From NCBI GenBank assembly GCA_003154555.1, contig PMDT01000022.1, positions 5,068-13,258 of the forward strand: a DNA stretch of 8,191 nt, in the 5' to 3' direction. The DNA is from Spirochaetaceae bacterium. GTDB taxonomy: Bacteria; Spirochaetota; Spirochaetia; SZUA-6; Fen-1364. The notes under the pieces are model-generated. The model made no database searches, had not been told where the DNA came from, and saw nothing but the letters and a program-made list of their open reading frames with translations. Positions within the stretch are counted from its first letter, which is position 1, and each line of letters starts with the position of its first letter. Positions 1 through 5,819 of this stretch are shown here, piece after piece. The position numbers and the translations under genes were made by a program.

Positions 1-648
1 CGCGCCGCGCAGGTGACCGTGATCGGGTTGCTCCTTGCCTACCCGCTTGCGTACTGCGTGGCGCGGACCGCCTCAAAAACGCTGCGCCAGCTCATGATGG
101 GCGCGATGATCATACCGCTGCTCGTGGGCGGCATCACGATCGTGTACGCCTGGATGGTCCTGCTGGGAAATGTCGGCCTCATCAACACGGCCCTCAAGGC
201 CCTGGGCATCGTCAAGACGTCGATCCATTTCCTGTACAACTGGACGGGGGTGATCATCTGCCTCGTGTACTTCGTGATTCCCTATGCGGCATTCTCGCTG
301 ATCGGGCCGATCCGCAACGTTCCCCGTACCCTTGAAGAGGCCGCGGTGAACATGGGCGCGTCGCGCCTGACGGTCTTCCGCCGGATCGTGTTCCCTTTGA
401 CGCTGCCCGGTATCGTCGAAGCCGCGTCCCTGACCTATTCGCTGGGACTCAGCGCCTTCCTTTTCCCCATGATGCTCGGCGGCGGCAGGGTGAAGATGAT
501 GTCGAATATCATCTACGAGACCATCTACATCACTTTCGATTTCCCGTTTGCGGGAACGCTCGCCGCGATCCTTCTGGTGGTCTCGATCTTTGTCGTGACG
601 GTGATGACCCGGCTGCAGCGGTTGGCGCGGAGGGTGTACAATGAATAA
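1..648 (+). CDS. ABC transporter permease, PotB-like (5' end cut by the window edge)
   Basis: Inner-membrane permease subunit of a binding-protein-dependent importer, closest in style to the spermidine/putrescine/opine (PotB) class. The frame is open from base 1 (Arg-Ala-Ala-Gln, then Val-Thr-Val-Ile). The GTG at 13 falls inside what looks like a transmembrane helix, so I read the gene as continuing from upstream, with its first one or two helices missing. About five hydrophobic segments remain. The cytoplasmic EAA loop that docks on the ATPase is clear at visible codons 112-138 (Glu-Glu-Ala-Ala-Val-Asn-Met-Gly-Ala-Ser-Arg, ending Leu-Pro-Gly-Ile). Its stop overlaps the start of the next permease by 8 bases, which suggests translational coupling and a PotB/PotC heterodimer. 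The ATPase and binding protein would be expected upstream. The substrate cannot be read from the permease; the neighbouring catabolic genes suggest a histidine-derived or amino compound. Confidence 0.9.
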   Translation, partial: RAAQVTVIGLLLAYPLAYCVARTASKTLRQLMMGAMIIPLLVGGITIVYAWMVLLGNVGLINTALKALGIVKTSIHFLYNWTGVIICLVYFVIPYAAFSLIGPIRNVPRTLEEAAVNMGASRLTVFRRIVFPLTLPGIVEAASLTYSLGLSAFLFPMMLGGGRVKMMSNIIYETIYITFDFPFAGTLAAILLVVSIFVVTVMTRLQRLARRVYNE

Positions 649-1468
649 AGGCTCGGCGCCGAAGCTCACCCGCGAACCCGGGGCACTGGGGTGGCCTCTG
701 GGCCTGATGGCGGCCCTGATCATCGCCTTCCTGATCCTGCCCGTGCTGTTCGTCATCTTCTACTCGTTCAACGAGTCCGCCTACTTTCACTTCCCCCCGA
801 CAGGCCTCTCGCTGCGCTGGTACGCGAACTTCTTCCGTCTGCACTACTTCCGCAGCGGAGCTCTCATCAGCCTGGCCCTCGCCGCGGTTGTGACTCCCCT
901 GTCGGTCGCAATGGGGGTGGCGGCCTCCTACGGGCTCATCCGCGGGAAGTTCAGGGCAGCGGCCTTCATCAACGCCCTGCTCATGTCGCCGATCATTATT
1001 CCTGGCGTGGTCACCGGCATCGCATTCATGACGATGTTCAAGCTGATCGGGTTTACGTGGAGCTTTGGCAACCTCGTCATCGCAATGACCCTGATCTGCC
1101 TGCCATACACGGTACGGACCATCAGCGCAAACATGCACGGGCTGAACCCGAACACCGAAGAGGCAGCCGTCAACCTCGGGGCCAGCCGCTGGACGACTTT
1201 CCGCAGGGTCGTGCTGCCCCAGATCCGGCCGGGCATCGTTGGCGGCATGATCTTCGTATTCGCCACGGTGCTTGATGACGTCTCCGTGGTCGTCTTCCTG
1301 ACCTCGTACAAGACTTCGACACTGTCCATCGCGGCGATGGGCTACATTCGGAACAAGGACGACCCGACGATTGCCGCCATGGCAACGATGCTGATCGCCC
1401 TGACGATCGTGCTCGTCTTCGTCATCCAGCGCGTCGTCGGTCTGGAGAAGTTCATGAGCGTGGAGTGA
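641..1468 (+). CDS. ABC transporter permease, PotC-like
   Basis: Complete 275-residue second permease of the same importer, about the usual PotC length. A short cytoplasmic N-terminus leads into hydrophobic segments at about residues 20-42, 74-97, 108-131, 142-163, 197-219 and 245-267, i.e. six helices. The periplasmic segment after helix 1 has the PotC-style Pro-Pro-Thr-Gly-Leu-Ser-Leu-Arg-Trp-Tyr motif (52-61). The EAA loop is at 173-199 (Glu-Glu-Ala-Ala-Val-Asn-Leu-Gly-Ala-Ser-Arg to Arg-Pro-Gly-Ile), closely matching that of the upstream permease. The ATG at 641 lies inside the end of that gene (ATGAATAA) and has GGAGG at 629-633, seven bases upstream, so the start is well supported. The family assignment is firm. 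The transported substrate is unknown: this class carries polyamines, opines, thiamine-like and other cationic solutes. Confidence 0.93.
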   Translation: MNKGSAPKLTREPGALGWPLGLMAALIIAFLILPVLFVIFYSFNESAYFHFPPTGLSLRWYANFFRLHYFRSGALISLALAAVVTPLSVAMGVAASYGLIRGKFRAAAFINALLMSPIIIPGVVTGIAFMTMFKLIGFTWSFGNLVIAMTLICLPYTVRTISANMHGLNPNTEEAAVNLGASRWTTFRRVVLPQIRPGIVGGMIFVFATVLDDVSVVVFLTSYKTSTLSIAAMGYIRNKDDPTIAAMATMLIALTIVLVFVIQRVVGLEKFMSVE

Positions 1469-1470
1469 GG
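1462..1470 (+). promoter_or_regulatory. Ribosome binding site deciding the M20 hydrolase start
   Basis: GGAGTGAGG spans the stop codon of the upstream permease and ends six bases before the GTG at 1477. It favours GTG 1477 over the in-frame GTG at 1465, which overlaps the permease stop as GTGA but has its nearest purine-rich stretch (GGAGAAG, 1444-1450) 14 bases away. Confidence 0.5.
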
Positions 1471-1476
1471 ACAGGC

Positions 1477-2649
1477 GTGGCACACGTGGATCCGCTGCTC
1501 GCGGACATCGTCAGGAGCCTGGAGGGACGCCAACGGGACCTTCTTCGCGGTCTCGTGGAAATAGAGAGCTGGTCGAGCGACAAGTCCGGCGTGGATCGCG
1601 CGGGGGCCTTTTTCCAGCGGGAGCTGGAGCGGGTCGGGATGCAGGTGGAACGTTACCCGCAGGCAGCGTTTGGCGATCAGCTCGTGGCGCGCCGGAAGCA
1701 CGGCGGGAAAGGGCGCGTTCTCCTTCTCGGGCACCTGGACACCGTGTGGCCCACGGGCACGCTGCGGGACTGGCCCTACACGGTGAGCGCTGACGGCCTT
1801 GCCCGCGGGCCGGGCGTGGGGGACATGAAGGGCGGGCTGATCGTCGCCCTGGGCGCGCTGGAGGCGCTGCAGGCGTACGGCGCGTGCAGGCTGGAGACCA
1901 TCTCCTTTCTTCTCGTTCCGGACGAGGAGCTGGGCACCCCGTACAGCCGGCCGCTGATCGAGGGCGAGGCGCGCCGCGCGGACTGGGCGTTCGTCATGGA
2001 GCCGGGCAGGGAGAATGGCGGCGTCGTGACATCCCGATCCGTGGTGGGCAAGTTCGTGATCCGGGCAAACGGCGTGTCGGCGCACTGCGGCGTGGACTAT
2101 GCGCGGGGGGCGAGCGCCGTGAGAGCACTGGCGGCAAAGGTAGCTCCCCTGGAGGCCCTCACGAAAAACGAGCAGGGAATCATCGTCAACGTCGGGGTCT
2201 TCAAGGGCGGTGAAGCGCGCCAGGTCATCCCCGCCTCCGCGGAGATGCAGGTGGACTTCCGTGCGCCTGACCGGGAAGAGGCCGAAAGGCTGATGCGGCG
2301 GATCGGGGAGATCGCCGCTGTCGCGGATGACCCTCGGGTCACGGTTGACGTGGAGGGGGGCATGACACGTCCAGCGTTTCCCCGCTCGGCGGGCACGGTC
2401 CACATGTACGAAACGGCCGCCGCAATCGCCGCCGGGATCGGTATCCCCCTGCCGGAGGAGCACACGCGCGGCGGGTCTGACGGGAGCCTCGTCGCCGCGC
2501 AGGGAGTGGCGACCCTCGACGGGATGGGACCTGTATCGCTCGATGACTGCAGCCGCAACGAGCGGGTTGTCCTCAGCACCATCGTCCCGCGGACGCTGCT
2601 GCTGGCAGCCACGATCCTGGCGTTGGACGAGGAAAGAAACGGGAGATGA
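1477..2649 (+). CDS. M20 family metallohydrolase, carboxypeptidase G2-like
   Basis: Probable cytoplasmic di-zinc amidohydrolase/peptidase of the M20 family, 390 residues from GTG 1477 (394 from GTG 1465). Aligned by motif with carboxypeptidase G2, I see the first metal His and following Asp in Gly-His-Leu-Asp-Thr-Val (His86, Asp88), bridging Asp116 in Gly-Asp-Met-Lys-Gly-Gly, catalytic Glu150 with Glu151, and Glu175 in Met-Glu-Pro-Gly. The spacings (34 residues from Asp116 to Glu150, 24 from Glu151 to Glu175) match my recollection of that enzyme. The dimerisation domain carries His203 (Ser-Ala-His-Cys-Gly). Near the C-terminus Gly-Gly-Ser-Asp-Gly and Thr-Leu-Asp-Gly-Met-Gly-Pro-Val are family-like, but the expected last metal His is replaced by Cys358. 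No signal peptide is seen. Relatives cleave C-terminal glutamate, N-acyl or N-carbamoyl amino acids, or dipeptides; the substrate here is unknown. Release of a histidine-type product for the next gene is inference. Confidence 0.88.
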   Translation: MAHVDPLLADIVRSLEGRQRDLLRGLVEIESWSSDKSGVDRAGAFFQRELERVGMQVERYPQAAFGDQLVARRKHGGKGRVLLLGHLDTVWPTGTLRDWPYTVSADGLARGPGVGDMKGGLIVALGALEALQAYGACRLETISFLLVPDEELGTPYSRPLIEGEARRADWAFVMEPGRENGGVVTSRSVVGKFVIRANGVSAHCGVDYARGASAVRALAAKVAPLEALTKNEQGIIVNVGVFKGGEARQVIPASAEMQVDFRAPDREEAERLMRRIGEIAAVADDPRVTVDVEGGMTRPAFPRSAGTVHMYETAAAIAAGIGIPLPEEHTRGGSDGSLVAAQGVATLDGMGPVSLDDCSRNERVVLSTIVPRTLLLAATILALDEERNGR

Positions 2650-4184
2650 CAATGGAACCAGTTGTAGTCGACGGCGAAAATCTGACCCTTGAGGCGATCG
2701 AGCGCGTGGCTTTGCAGGGGACCAGGGCGGTTTTGAGCGATGCGGCCCGGCCGGGGATTCTTGCCTCCCGGCGGGTGGTCGAGCAGGCCCTTGCGGACAA
2801 CAGGAAAGTCTACGGCGTCACCACCGGGCTCGGGCACCTGAGCGAGGTGCGCATCAACGAGACCCAGTCGGCCCTGCTTCAGAACAACATGGTGAGGAGC
2901 CACAGCGCCGGTGTCGGGGAGGAGTACCCGGCAGAGACGTGCAGGGCAATGATGCTCCTTCGGGCGAACACACTCGCGAAGGGATATTCGGGCGTGCGGA
3001 TGTGCATCATCGAATCCCTCCTGTCCCTTCTGAACGCGGGGATCACCCCGATCATACCTCAGCAGGGATCGGTCGGCGCGAGCGGCGACCTGGTGCCACT
3101 GGCGCACATGGCGCTGCTTCTCACGGGGCAGGGCGAGGCGCGCAGGGACGGGCAGCACCTGGACGGCATGGCCGCCCTGAAAGCCGCCCATCTCGCGCCG
3201 ATCGTGCTGGGCCCGAAAGAGACCCTGGCGCTCGTCAACGGCACGCAGGCGATGGCCGCGGTAGGGACGCTGACGCTCCTGAAGGCCGAGCGCCTTGCGC
3301 GCATCGCGGACATCGCGGGGGCTTTCAGCCTCGAGGCCCTTCGAGGAACGGCCGCCGCTTTCGACGAGCGCATTCATCGGGTCAGGCCGGTCCCCGGCCA
3401 GGTGGCAGTGGCGGAGAACATGAGGAGGCTGCTCGCCGGAAGCGCGATTGCAGCGCCGGCGACGAATCCCCGCATCCAGGACGCGTACAGCCTTCGCTGC
3501 ATCCCGCAGGTGCACGGTGCGGTGCGGGAGATCCTGGGATTTGTCCGCCGCATGCTGGAGATCGAGGTCAATGCTGCAACGGACAACCCCCTCATCTTTG
3601 CCGACGATGGAGACGTTATCTCAGGAGGGAACTTCCACGGCGAACCGATCGCGGTATCCATGGACTTCCTGGCGATCGGGCTCACGGAGCTCGGGAATAT
3701 CAGCGACCGGCGGACCGCGCGCCTTATCGATCCCCATCTGAGCGGCCTGCCCTCGAGCCTGTCCGAGCATGCCGCGCTCGGGTGCAGCTTCGGGATCCTG
3801 CAGATCGTGACGGCGTCCCTCGCCTCAGAGAATCGGGCCCTTGCCCATCCCGCAAGCGTTGACAACATACCCACCGCGGCGAATCAGGAGGACCACGTCA
3901 GCATGGGCCCCATCGCCGCGCGGAAGGCGCGGGACATCGCGAAGAACCTCCAGAACGTCCTGGCCATCGAGTGTCTCTGCGCGGCACAGGGCGTCGACTT
4001 CGTGGGCGTCGACACGTGCGGCGTCGGCACCCGACGTGCCCACCAGATCGTGAGGTCTCAGGTACCGTGGCTCAACGACGACCGCGCGCGGATTTTCCAT
4101 GACGACATCGCGGCGGTGGCTGCCCTCCTTGAGGACGGGAGGCTGCTGGAGGGAGTGGAGAATGCCGTCGGAGCGCTGGGATAG
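2646..4184 (+). CDS. hutH: Histidine ammonia-lyase family enzyme (HutH-like, MIO-dependent)
   Basis: Predicted cytoplasmic lyase removing ammonia from an aromatic amino acid, normally histidine to urocanate, the first step of the Hut pathway. At 512 residues it is the size of bacterial HutH. The self-cyclising MIO triad Ala-Ser-Gly is at 145-147 (Gly-Ser-Val-Gly-Ala-Ser-Gly-Asp-Leu). Family catalytic residues seen: Tyr56 (Tyr-Gly-Val-Thr-Thr-Gly), Ser85-His86 (the histidine-selective pair rather than the His-Leu of tyrosine lyases), Asn198 and Gln201 (Asn-Gly-Thr-Gln), Gln278, Tyr281, Arg284, Phe330 (Gly-Gly-Asn-Phe-His) and Glu415 (Asn-Gln-Glu-Asp-His). The segment before the Ser-Glu-Asn motif is odd: residues 376-386 lack the usual Gly-Phe-Met pattern and have Gly383 instead of Met. 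ATG 2646 overlaps the previous stop (ATGA) with GAGGAAAG nine bases upstream; ATG 2652, with GGGAG six bases upstream, is equally plausible. Histidine is the default substrate, but a modified histidine is possible. Confidence 0.88.
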   Translation: MTMEPVVVDGENLTLEAIERVALQGTRAVLSDAARPGILASRRVVEQALADNRKVYGVTTGLGHLSEVRINETQSALLQNNMVRSHSAGVGEEYPAETCRAMMLLRANTLAKGYSGVRMCIIESLLSLLNAGITPIIPQQGSVGASGDLVPLAHMALLLTGQGEARRDGQHLDGMAALKAAHLAPIVLGPKETLALVNGTQAMAAVGTLTLLKAERLARIADIAGAFSLEALRGTAAAFDERIHRVRPVPGQVAVAENMRRLLAGSAIAAPATNPRIQDAYSLRCIPQVHGAVREILGFVRRMLEIEVNAATDNPLIFADDGDVISGGNFHGEPIAVSMDFLAIGLTELGNISDRRTARLIDPHLSGLPSSLSEHAALGCSFGILQIVTASLASENRALAHPASVDNIPTAANQEDHVSMGPIAARKARDIAKNLQNVLAIECLCAAQGVDFVGVDTCGVGTRRAHQIVRSQVPWLNDDRARIFHDDIAAVAALLEDGRLLEGVENAVGALG

Positions 4185-4216
4185 AGGGGAGGGCGGCGCG
4201 ACAGCCGCGTGACGTG

Positions 4217-5485
4217 ATGGACCGGCGGGAAGCAGACCTCCTGATCTACAACTCATCCGAAGTGGCCACGCTTGCGCAGCCCCACGGCCGCCCGCATCTC
4301 GGCGCGGAGATGAGCGACGCCGGCATCCTTCCCCGGGGGGCTGTGGCTGTCGCCGGTGGCAGGATCGCGGCGATTGGATCCCTGGAGGAAGTGCGCGAGA
4401 CAGTGATCGTCGGACCGCGCACCCGACTGCTCGATGCCCAGGAGAGGCTTGTCACCCCCGGCCTCGTGGATGCGCATACCCATCTGGTGTTCGGGGGCTC
4501 GCGCGAGTCAGAGTTCATCCAGAAGGTGGTGGAAGGCCTCTCCTACGAGCAGATCGTGGAGCGCGGGGGCGGAGTGCCCGTGACGGTTGCGCAGACCCGC
4601 GAAACCCGCTTCGAAGATCTGCTGCAGCGGGCACGAGTTGTTCTCCGCCGGATGCTGTGGAACGGCGCGACGACCGTCGAAGCGAAGAGCGGCTATGCCC
4701 TGGATACCGCGGGAGAGTTGAAGCTGCTCGAGGTCATCCGGAGGCTGGACCTCGACGGCCCCGTGGAATGCGTTCCCACTTTCTTCGGTACCCACGACAT
4801 TCCCGTGGAATATGCACTCAGGAGGGACGAGTACCTGCGCCTGGTCGTTGAGGAGATGATTCCCGCGGTGGCGCGCGGAGGACTGGCGCAGTTTTGCGAT
4901 TCGGGCACGGCCTACCCGGCGGACCGGACCGCCGCGCTCTATGCAGCAGCGCAGTCACATGGGCTCGGCATAAAGGTGCACGCGGATGAGTTCTCGTCGG
5001 TTGGTGGCGCCGAAACCGCCGCCCGGTGGAATGCGATCTCAGCGGAGCACTGCATACATTCCTCTGCCGCGGGGATCGAGGCAATGGCGTCGTCGGCAGT
5101 CATCGCCGTCCTCCTGCCTGCCGTGCCTCTGGTCCATCGCCTGCCCGGGCCGGCGGACGCCCGTCGCTTCATTGCGCGAGGCGTCGCCGTGGCTTTCGGA
5201 ACGGACTTCAATCCGAGCTGCCTCGTCGAATCGATGCAGCTCGTGATGGCACTGGGGTGCTGCACGATGCACATGTCGCCGGCCGAGTCCCTCACCGCCG
5301 CGACGATCAACGCCGCACACGCGGTGGGCCGCGCCGACCGCGTCGGGAGTCTCGAGGTCGGCAAGCAGGCCGATCTCGTCGTCTGGCAGGTTTCCAGTCA
5401 CGTGCAGCTCATGGAACGGCTCGGCGGGAATCTGGTCTCTTCTGTGATCAAGAAGGGGCGGGTTTGCACCGTGTTCGAAGGATAA
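4217..5485 (+). CDS. hutI: Imidazolonepropionase (HutI)
   Basis: Metal-dependent amidohydrolase that opens 4-imidazolone-5-propionate to N-formimino-L-glutamate, the third Hut step, in the cytoplasm. It has 422 residues, normal for HutI. Numbered from ATG 4217: metal-site His87 and His89 (Asp-Ala-His-Thr-His), His255 and Glu258 (Val-His-Ala-Asp-Glu), His278 (Ala-Glu-His) and Asp330 (Gly-Thr-Asp-Phe-Asn-Pro). HutI-type substrate-site candidates are also present: Arg96 (Gly-Gly-Ser-Arg), Tyr110, Tyr160 (Lys-Ser-Gly-Tyr) and His193 (Gly-Thr-His). This set separates it from generic amidohydrolases. The GTG at 4214 directly precedes the chosen ATG and is an alternative. The nearest strong purine tract (GAGGGGAGGG, about 4184-4193) is more than 20 bases away, so initiation may depend on coupling to hutH, which ends 32 bases upstream. 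No urocanase gene sits between the two, although its reaction does. Confidence 0.92.
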   Translation: MDRREADLLIYNSSEVATLAQPHGRPHLGAEMSDAGILPRGAVAVAGGRIAAIGSLEEVRETVIVGPRTRLLDAQERLVTPGLVDAHTHLVFGGSRESEFIQKVVEGLSYEQIVERGGGVPVTVAQTRETRFEDLLQRARVVLRRMLWNGATTVEAKSGYALDTAGELKLLEVIRRLDLDGPVECVPTFFGTHDIPVEYALRRDEYLRLVVEEMIPAVARGGLAQFCDSGTAYPADRTAALYAAAQSHGLGIKVHADEFSSVGGAETAARWNAISAEHCIHSSAAGIEAMASSAVIAVLLPAVPLVHRLPGPADARRFIARGVAVAFGTDFNPSCLVESMQLVMALGCCTMHMSPAESLTAATINAAHAVGRADRVGSLEVGKQADLVVWQVSSHVQLMERLGGNLVSSVIKKGRVCTVFEG

Positions 5486-5520
5486 TGACTCCGCATGCCG
5501 GGGAGATCGGTACGATTGTC

Positions 5521-5532
5521 GGAGAAGGAGAG
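5521..5532 (+). promoter_or_regulatory. Ribosome binding site for the GatC/AtzG-like gene
   Basis: The purine run GGAGAAGGAGAG ends five bases before the ATG at 5538. It sits in the 52-base gap after hutI, where I see no convincing terminator or promoter. This strong site supports the short downstream reading frame as a real gene. Confidence 0.6.
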
Positions 5533-5537
5533 ACGCC

Positions 5538-5819
5538 ATGGTTGAAGAGCTGGACAGACAGTCCTTTCACTTTCTCGCTCTCGCGGCAGGCCTGGACATC
5601 GATGACCCGCACATGGAACGCCTGTACGCGTACCTGAAGGAGCTTCTGCCGAAGATCCGGGGGGAGGAGGAGAAGAGCCGGGCGTCCTCCAGCGAGAAGG
5701 ATCTTCACACCTTCATCCAGCGTTACATGCCGAAACTCAGGAGGATCAGCGAACTTGATCTTGCGGGCATCGATCCGGCCATGGTTTTTCAGCCGCCTTC
5801 GGGGAGGAGAGATGAATAG
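5538..5819 (+). CDS. Small GatC/AtzG-like amidase partner subunit
   Basis: A 93-residue, mostly helical, charged protein with no membrane segment or signal peptide. The N-terminal half (about residues 8-40) resembles the paired helices of GatC-type proteins. The C-terminal stretch (Leu-Asp-Leu-Ala-Gly-Ile-Asp-Pro-Ala-Met-Val-Phe-Gln-Pro, 73-86) recalls the extended tail that GatC and AtzG lay across their amidase partners. The stop overlaps the start of the downstream amidase by 8 bases (ATGAATAG), as expected for subunits made in fixed ratio. AtzG is a small GatC relative that forms a complex with and stabilises AtzE, the 1-carboxybiuret hydrolase. This protein looks like a longer cousin with a charged insertion (about 41-65). 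True GatC is less likely because no gatB is adjacent and the locus is catabolic. The similarity is weak at sequence level; the call leans on size, tail and gene order. Confidence 0.65.
   Translation: MVEELDRQSFHFLALAAGLDIDDPHMERLYAYLKELLPKIRGEEEKSRASSSEKDLHTFIQRYMPKLRRISELDLAGIDPAMVFQPPSGRRDE

Noticed and set aside
641..648. Frameshift or gene fusion between the two permeases
   Set aside because: Each protein has its own complete C-terminus or N-terminus, EAA loop and ribosome site, so this is a normal overlap and not a broken single gene.
530..1483. Minus-strand frame opposite the second permease
   Set aside because: It covers a certain membrane protein gene, and its translation is a low-complexity Asp/Arg/His/Gln-rich shadow without family motifs.
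1342..3515. Long minus-strand open frames (about 1342-2652 and 2097-3515) opposite the M20 and hutH genes
   Set aside because: They are mirror frames of strongly coding + strand genes in GC-rich DNA. Their translations are rich in Arg, His, Pro and Ala with no recognisable domain.
2646..4184. Reading the lyase as an ergothionase (trimethylamine-releasing relative of HutH), which would pair neatly with an MttB-like enzyme
   Set aside because: The Ala-Ser-Gly MIO triad and the histidine-type catalytic set are intact, which favours true ammonia elimination. As I recall, ergothionases differ in the MIO region and at an active-site Lys not seen here. It is not fully excluded without an alignment.
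5486..5537. Possible terminator or promoter in the gap after hutI
   Set aside because: Only a four-pair stem (CTCC with GGAG across an 8-base loop near 5489-5505) and no following T run; no convincing -35/-10 pair.
5755..5811. Upstream in-frame start for the amidase near 5755
   Set aside because: It would bury 19 codons inside the small subunit gene and lacks a clear ribosome site. ATG 5812 has a strong purine tract directly upstream and a compact overlap.
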